From positions 1,057,501 to 1,121,500 of the forward strand of contig WPIO01000049.1 in the NCBI GenBank assembly GCA_009760855.2: 64,000 nt of DNA, given 5' to 3'. The notes beneath the pieces were generated by a model, which was not told where the DNA came from, did not search any database, and worked only from the letters and a program-made list of their open reading frames with translations. The DNA comes from Cristatella mucedo (lineage: Eukaryota > Bryozoa > Phylactolaemata > Cristatellidae). Position 1 is the stretch's first letter. Every line of letters begins with the position of its first letter. The position numbers and the translations under genes are program-made. Positions 60,118 through 64,000 of the stretch are shown here, piece by piece.

Positions 60118-61650
60118 TACTGTTGCTCTGTTGCTCCTCAACAACTGCACTGCACCAGCTGCACACAGTGCCCCACCGTCATAGTTAAGCAGCAGCGCAT
60201 GCCCACCACGATTGGAAAGAATCAAGGCTTGCCAGTATGCAGTGCTAATAATCGATCGATAGTGCTGCAAAGCTGCAGGGATCCTAGTAGCAATCCTATG
60301 AGCCTGCGTACCAGTTGCTAGTCGACACAAACAGCGAGCCCAGCATCAGCTGAAACAAACCGCTCATAAAACAGGTGCAATGCAGCAAAGGTTGAGGTAA
60401 AGGCACCGATCGGATTCCAAAAAGGAAAGCTGAGATCGATCGTTCCTCGAAAAAGCCAGTGATCCACTGAGCCGTTCACGCCTCTGGTCAAATCTAGCAA
60501 GCCAAAGCTTCCTTCACACTTGAGGCTTCACACATGAAGGTGGCAGCTACAGCTTGCTTACATCTGCAAGTGCAACTCTCACGTCTACACAGCACTGGAG
60601 TGATGAAGGCTGACGCTGCAACACTGCTAGGCGATGCAGCCACTAGGAGAGGGAATAGTAATGGCAACGCCGGTGTCCAGCTCTTTTCTCTGACGGTTCA
60701 CCAATACAGCCTTAGAATATCTTTCAGAATAAGCAGCAGCAATAGACTCGTGTCCTATCACCTCCTTTAAACGGCTGAGAGATTTTTTATCATCTCAATG
60801 ACAGTGACTTATTCGGCATGGCATAGAAAAGCTTTTGTCACATCATAGCCATGCTAAACATCGAGACAGGCATCGACCAAATGACTATTTGCTCCATTGC
60901 CGAAACGATGCAAGCTAATCCAATGTCCAGGGAATTCGGATAAGCAGATATGCATGAAATTAGGAAATTCTCACGTAAACACACAACAGCAAACAACTAA
61001 GGTTATCGCCATCACAGGCTTGATTCGCTGATCACAGCAATCGCTCCTGCGCTGAGATGTCGACATAGATGATCATCGACTCATGTCGGTCTAGCCTGAA
61101 CACTTCCTTGAGCTTTGCATGACTTTGCATTGAAGAGCTGAGGACAAGCCACGATGTTTTGTCTGCTACTGAGCGGCAGACAGTTAATGCATGGATTGCT
61201 TGACCCAAGGAGCGGTTGAAATGGCAATAAACAAATTGTTAGGTAAGACTCACTGCGAACTGCCATCTGCCGTTGCAGGCCCATACATGTGTAGCTACAC
61301 TCGGAAGCATTCGTTTCCTTCACTTGACTTCACACTTACAAAAATCCTATCGACTAGCATGAACCTAACATGCATAGTGTAAGCTCATTACGAAGGAGTG
61401 GCCTCAGGCTCGACCTCAGGTGGAGCCGGGCTTGAGCTTTGGAGAAGCCAGGCCTTTTTGAATTCTTCAGAGACAGTCAATCACAGGAACTAAGCTAACG
61501 TACGTGACAGGTAATCGACCGACGCCCTCGGGGTGGGGTGGGTGGGGAAAGAATTGGTTGGAAAAATAGCCACCCCGAAAAAATATCCGAAGCGCGAACT
61601 GCCTTCTCTTAATGAGTCTGCCCAGTAACAGCGGAATAAAGACAAAGATG
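60118..61650. other. Intergenic, no feature recognised
   Basis: Unique sequence; short frames without support. Confidence 0.4.
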
Positions 61651-61652
61651 CT

Positions 61653-61740
61653 TCCTTTGCAGCAAATGTAAAATGCCAAGAGAGGGCTTGAGTTCTCTGA
61701 GGCGCTATAGCAAGTGTATTATTATAACAAATGTATTTTT
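61653..61740 (+). mobile_element. LINE family A tail
   Basis: GCAGCAAATGTAAAATGCCA AGAGAGGGCTTGAGTTCTCT GAGGCGCTATAGCAAGTG then TATTATTATAA. Confidence 0.8.
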
Positions 61741-62175
61741 ATTATAGTGCGACTCTCAGCATAATAGCATAGGGTCTTAACCACACGAAGCTAGTTTACA
61801 CTTAGCGAAAGTTAGTAGGGCTTTCGTTTGATGCCGCATTGACCGGTACTTTCGACCAAGCCGCCGAAAACGGCTTCTTGTAGGCAGGCGTGCGCGCTGA
61901 AAACGAGGGCGATACGCACCCTGTCTTCCGGGTGGATATTCCTCCTCCACACTTGGCCCCCCTAGACCCCGTCGCATAACCTCGAGGTTGAAAACCAAAG
62001 CTTTAAAATGAAGTTCGATCTCCCACTCCGACTGCGGCACGACGAGCGTAGGGTTGAACTTTTGAATCTACACTGGCAGCAAAGGTGGTGGGAGAGAGCT
62101 ATTTTCTAACTATTTCATGCTCAAGGTCCTGCGCAGACCTAACGGTGCCCGAAGGCAATGCTGCAATAAAAAACA
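61741..62175. other. Likely ankyrin-gene intron
   Basis: Downstream (minus) of the ankyrin exon. An 87-codon minus frame here has no ankyrin pattern. Confidence 0.35.
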
Positions 62176-62227
62176 TCAATCGTAGGGAGCTGACCGCCAT
62201 AGGACTGTGAGGTTTGAGTGGTTGTAC

Positions 62228-62643
62228 CTTAACAGTGGCGATGCACCTTCATTCACAAGAAGGCTAGCAATTTGCTCGTCGCCGCAGAAGTGCAGAGGCG
62301 TGTTCAGAGAGGCGTCGCAGGTGTTAACGTCAGCTCCGCATGATATCAGCTTTAGGACAGCTTCTAAATCACGCCTACTGACGGCGCGGTGAAGCTCCGA
62401 TTTCCCCGCGGCGTCTCGGAAGTGTATGTCAGCAGCGGCTCTCAGCATTCCCATAGCCGGCTTTCCGAAATACGGAAGTTCGGTGCGACGATAAATAAAG
62501 CGCTTTCCTGTAGTGGAGGTAAGAACCACTCCGGCAGTTGCGCTACGTAATCTGGCGCCAGATTCCGCACATTCGGTTTCGTCCTCCGCCTGTGTCGCGT
62601 GTGTTTTCTTATTTATTACGACTGGGCTATAACCTGTAGCCAT
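62228..62643 (-). CDS. Ankyrin-repeat protein, first coding exon
   Basis: The start ATG is at 62643 on the minus strand. About 88 residues of unrecognised N-terminus (with GKRFIYRRTELPYFGKPAMG) lead to two ankyrin repeats: AAGKSELHRAVSRRDLEAVL KLI..GADVN, then LNTPLHFCGDEQIASLLVNE GASPLL. A good donor, AAG|GTACAA, at 62228/62227 ends the exon in phase 2. Without splicing the frame would run to 62176. Further repeats should be on lower-coordinate exons, which I could not identify. Ankyrin repeats are protein-binding modules and do not reveal the function. The ATG overlaps an opposite-strand ATG. Confidence 0.7.
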
Positions 62644-62711
62644 GGTCGATGAATTTAAAGCGACTGCGGAAGTCTCAGCTGCGACTAATCATAGTTTACT
62701 GAGCACACATC
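62642..62711 (+). CDS. Candidate divergent first exon
   Basis: ATG at 62642 opens MVDEFKATAEVSAATNHSLL STHR and reaches a GTAAGT donor at 62712, just before an in-frame stop. Downstream at about 62750-62860 an open frame reads ESLDAVFELREYNAVLSAAN RLITSQSQWYLLSIR and looks helical. The only phase-matched acceptor would leave an implausible ~27-bp intron, so the link is unproven. It could be a divergent gene sharing the ankyrin gene's promoter, or chance. Confidence 0.25.
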
Positions 62712-62859
62712 GGTAAGTGGAAACGGCGTTATCTTCAAGCTCTGCAGTCAAGCTAGCTGAATCGTTGGATGCGGTTTTCGAGCTGCGCGAATACAATGCC
62801 GTACTGTCTGCTGCAAATCGACTGATTACGTCTCAGTCACAGTGGTATTTGTTAAGTAT

Positions 62860-63660
62860 AAGAACTTTCACTCGCGAAATAGCTCGGCGGCACGGCCGGC
62901 TCTTTGCCGTCAGTTTTTTTGTTCCGAGCTGGCCGCCGCGGAGAGCCGTCACACGACCCGCGACGGACGGCGGACGAAGAGAGAGCGCTGCAGAAATCTG
63001 TAAGAGCTAAGAGTCGTAGGAATTTCTGAAGCTGATTGCGCAGAAGTCCGCCACTTCCCGCTGAGGGTCTGAGTCCTTGCTGCTCCTCGTCTAGCAGGAG
63101 CGTCGACGCTTGATAGATACAAGCGAATGTAACCGCCGAGTTGTCTATGGCAAATGCGAAGCCTGCGCCGCTTTCTGAGCGCGCCAAGGCCGATGCGTAG
63201 ACGAGAAGTACGTGAAACCCATTCGCCGCACAGTAATGCGCTGCTGCACAACGCATTTCCTATTCGTAATAGTGGCCGAGTCGCCGAATTTTTAAGAAGA
63301 GATTGTCAAGTGGAACAAACGCGAACGAAGAGTAGTTTGTTTTGCCCGTCTTTTCTTAGCGTTTTTAGCACCCGCCATTGTCAGCGTCGTTGCATAGTCG
63401 AGTTCTTGACCCGAGCATGCCGTGCTGCGGCCGCAGCCTGCTCGAGGTGGTCACGCATGGAGTTCCCTAGGAGTTTTCGTACCGAGCGCGAACGTGCGGC
63501 GGCAGCGAATTCCAGATTACGCCTGCGCGTGATGTTGGCGACCGGTCTCCCAACATGTTGAGGCCATTGACCAGAGCAGCCAGTCTCTTGGTCTCTATGA
63601 ACCCTAGAAGTCGTAATATCGGCATGCTGTCTTTCACCAAACCTGACCCTTACAACGTCT
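62860..63660. other. GC/CpG-rich stretch upstream of the ankyrin gene
   Basis: CpG-rich sequence with overlapping open frames of 60-135 codons on both strands, none recognised. It could be promoter and 5' UTR territory of the divergent pair at 62.64 kb. Confidence 0.3.
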
Positions 63661-63665
63661 TAAAC

Positions 63666-63740
63666 TGCGAGATGTAAAGTGCCTAGAAAGTGATTGAGTT
63701 CTCTGAGGGGGCTATAGAAAATGTTTTATTATTATATGTG
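63666..63740 (+). mobile_element. LINE family A tail
   Basis: GCGAGATGTAAAGTGCCTAG AAAGTGATTGAGTTCTCTGA GGGGGCTATAGAAAATG then TTATTATTATA. Confidence 0.8.
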
Positions 63741-64000
63741 TCTTCGACTGCGCTCGCTGTACCAGTGAACCGGTGCCAGCGAAGACCATCAGCAGTGAGA
63801 TGGCAGCTGTGAGCCTGCTGCTTCCATTAACAGGTCTTGCCGTCCTATTCAGAAGTGGAGGGGGCTGCAGTGGTTCTGCTGGCTTTCCGGGCAACCCACC
63901 AAGGAGCAGCTTTGGGTTATCCGCTTAGGGCACTGGTGCCTCGATGCACGGATTTGCTAGTGCTACTCTGAACGTCTGTGTGCGTTGGTCTCTGCGTTGG

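Noticed and set aside
62852-63256. 134-codon minus frame (MRCAAAHYCAANGFHVLLVY)
   Set aside because: The start vaguely resembles an ankyrin repeat, but the rest shows no repeat pattern and the region is GC-rich with all frames open.

Overview
This is eukaryotic, almost certainly animal (metazoan), genomic DNA of roughly balanced base composition. The evidence is GT-AG split genes with introns of 0.5 to 6 kb, CR1/L2-type LINE fragments, tRNA-derived SINEs, a Tc1/mariner relic and very many microsatellites. There are no bacterial operons, CRISPR arrays or tRNA/rRNA genes. The species cannot be fixed from the sequence. An invertebrate such as a flatworm or other lophotrochozoan is a guess only.

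The window's main content is one plus-strand gene covering about 6.1-44.0 kb. I could assemble sixteen coding exons (6164-6252 through 43504-43650) by hand. Every splice phase agrees, giving about 692 codons of an F-BAR plus double-SH3 protein of the FCHSD/Nervous wreck family. The first ~50-60 residues (start of the F-BAR domain) were not found and probably lie upstream. These proteins bind curved membrane through the F-BAR dimer and couple endocytosis to WASP/Arp2/3 actin assembly through their SH3 domains. Their order here is F-BAR, coiled linker, SH3-1, proline-rich linker, SH3-2, short tail.

From about 52.3 to 54.3 kb there is a GC- and CpG-rich block holding the start of a second plus-strand gene. 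Its exons at 53.5-53.7 and 55.5-55.6 kb encode most of a galectin carbohydrate-recognition fold in which several canonical sugar-contact residues are changed. At 62.2-62.6 kb the first exon of a minus-strand ankyrin-repeat gene lies in another GC-rich stretch. Its start codon overlaps an opposite-strand ATG.

Nearly everything else is repeats. LINE family A (tail in (ATT)n) is present in over twenty copies on both strands, the best with a 281-codon reverse-transcriptase C-terminal frame at 49187-50032. LINE family B (tail in (ACATT)n) has about seven pieces, the best at 19.8-21.1 kb. SINE-1 is tRNA-derived with its own 3' body. SINE-2 has a tRNA-like head joined to a family-A LINE tail. There are nested insertions (50.28-50.36 kb and 51.23-51.36 kb), an intronic array of ~170-bp diverged units (23.76-24.44 kb), and long (CT)n/(GA)n tracts that create most of the long but meaningless open frames. 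I see no sign of a novel multi-gene system. The most informative observations are the FCHSD gene model with a 43-nt micro-exon and its possible frame-preserving skip, the sugar-site-altered galectin, and the SINE/LINE tail sharing.
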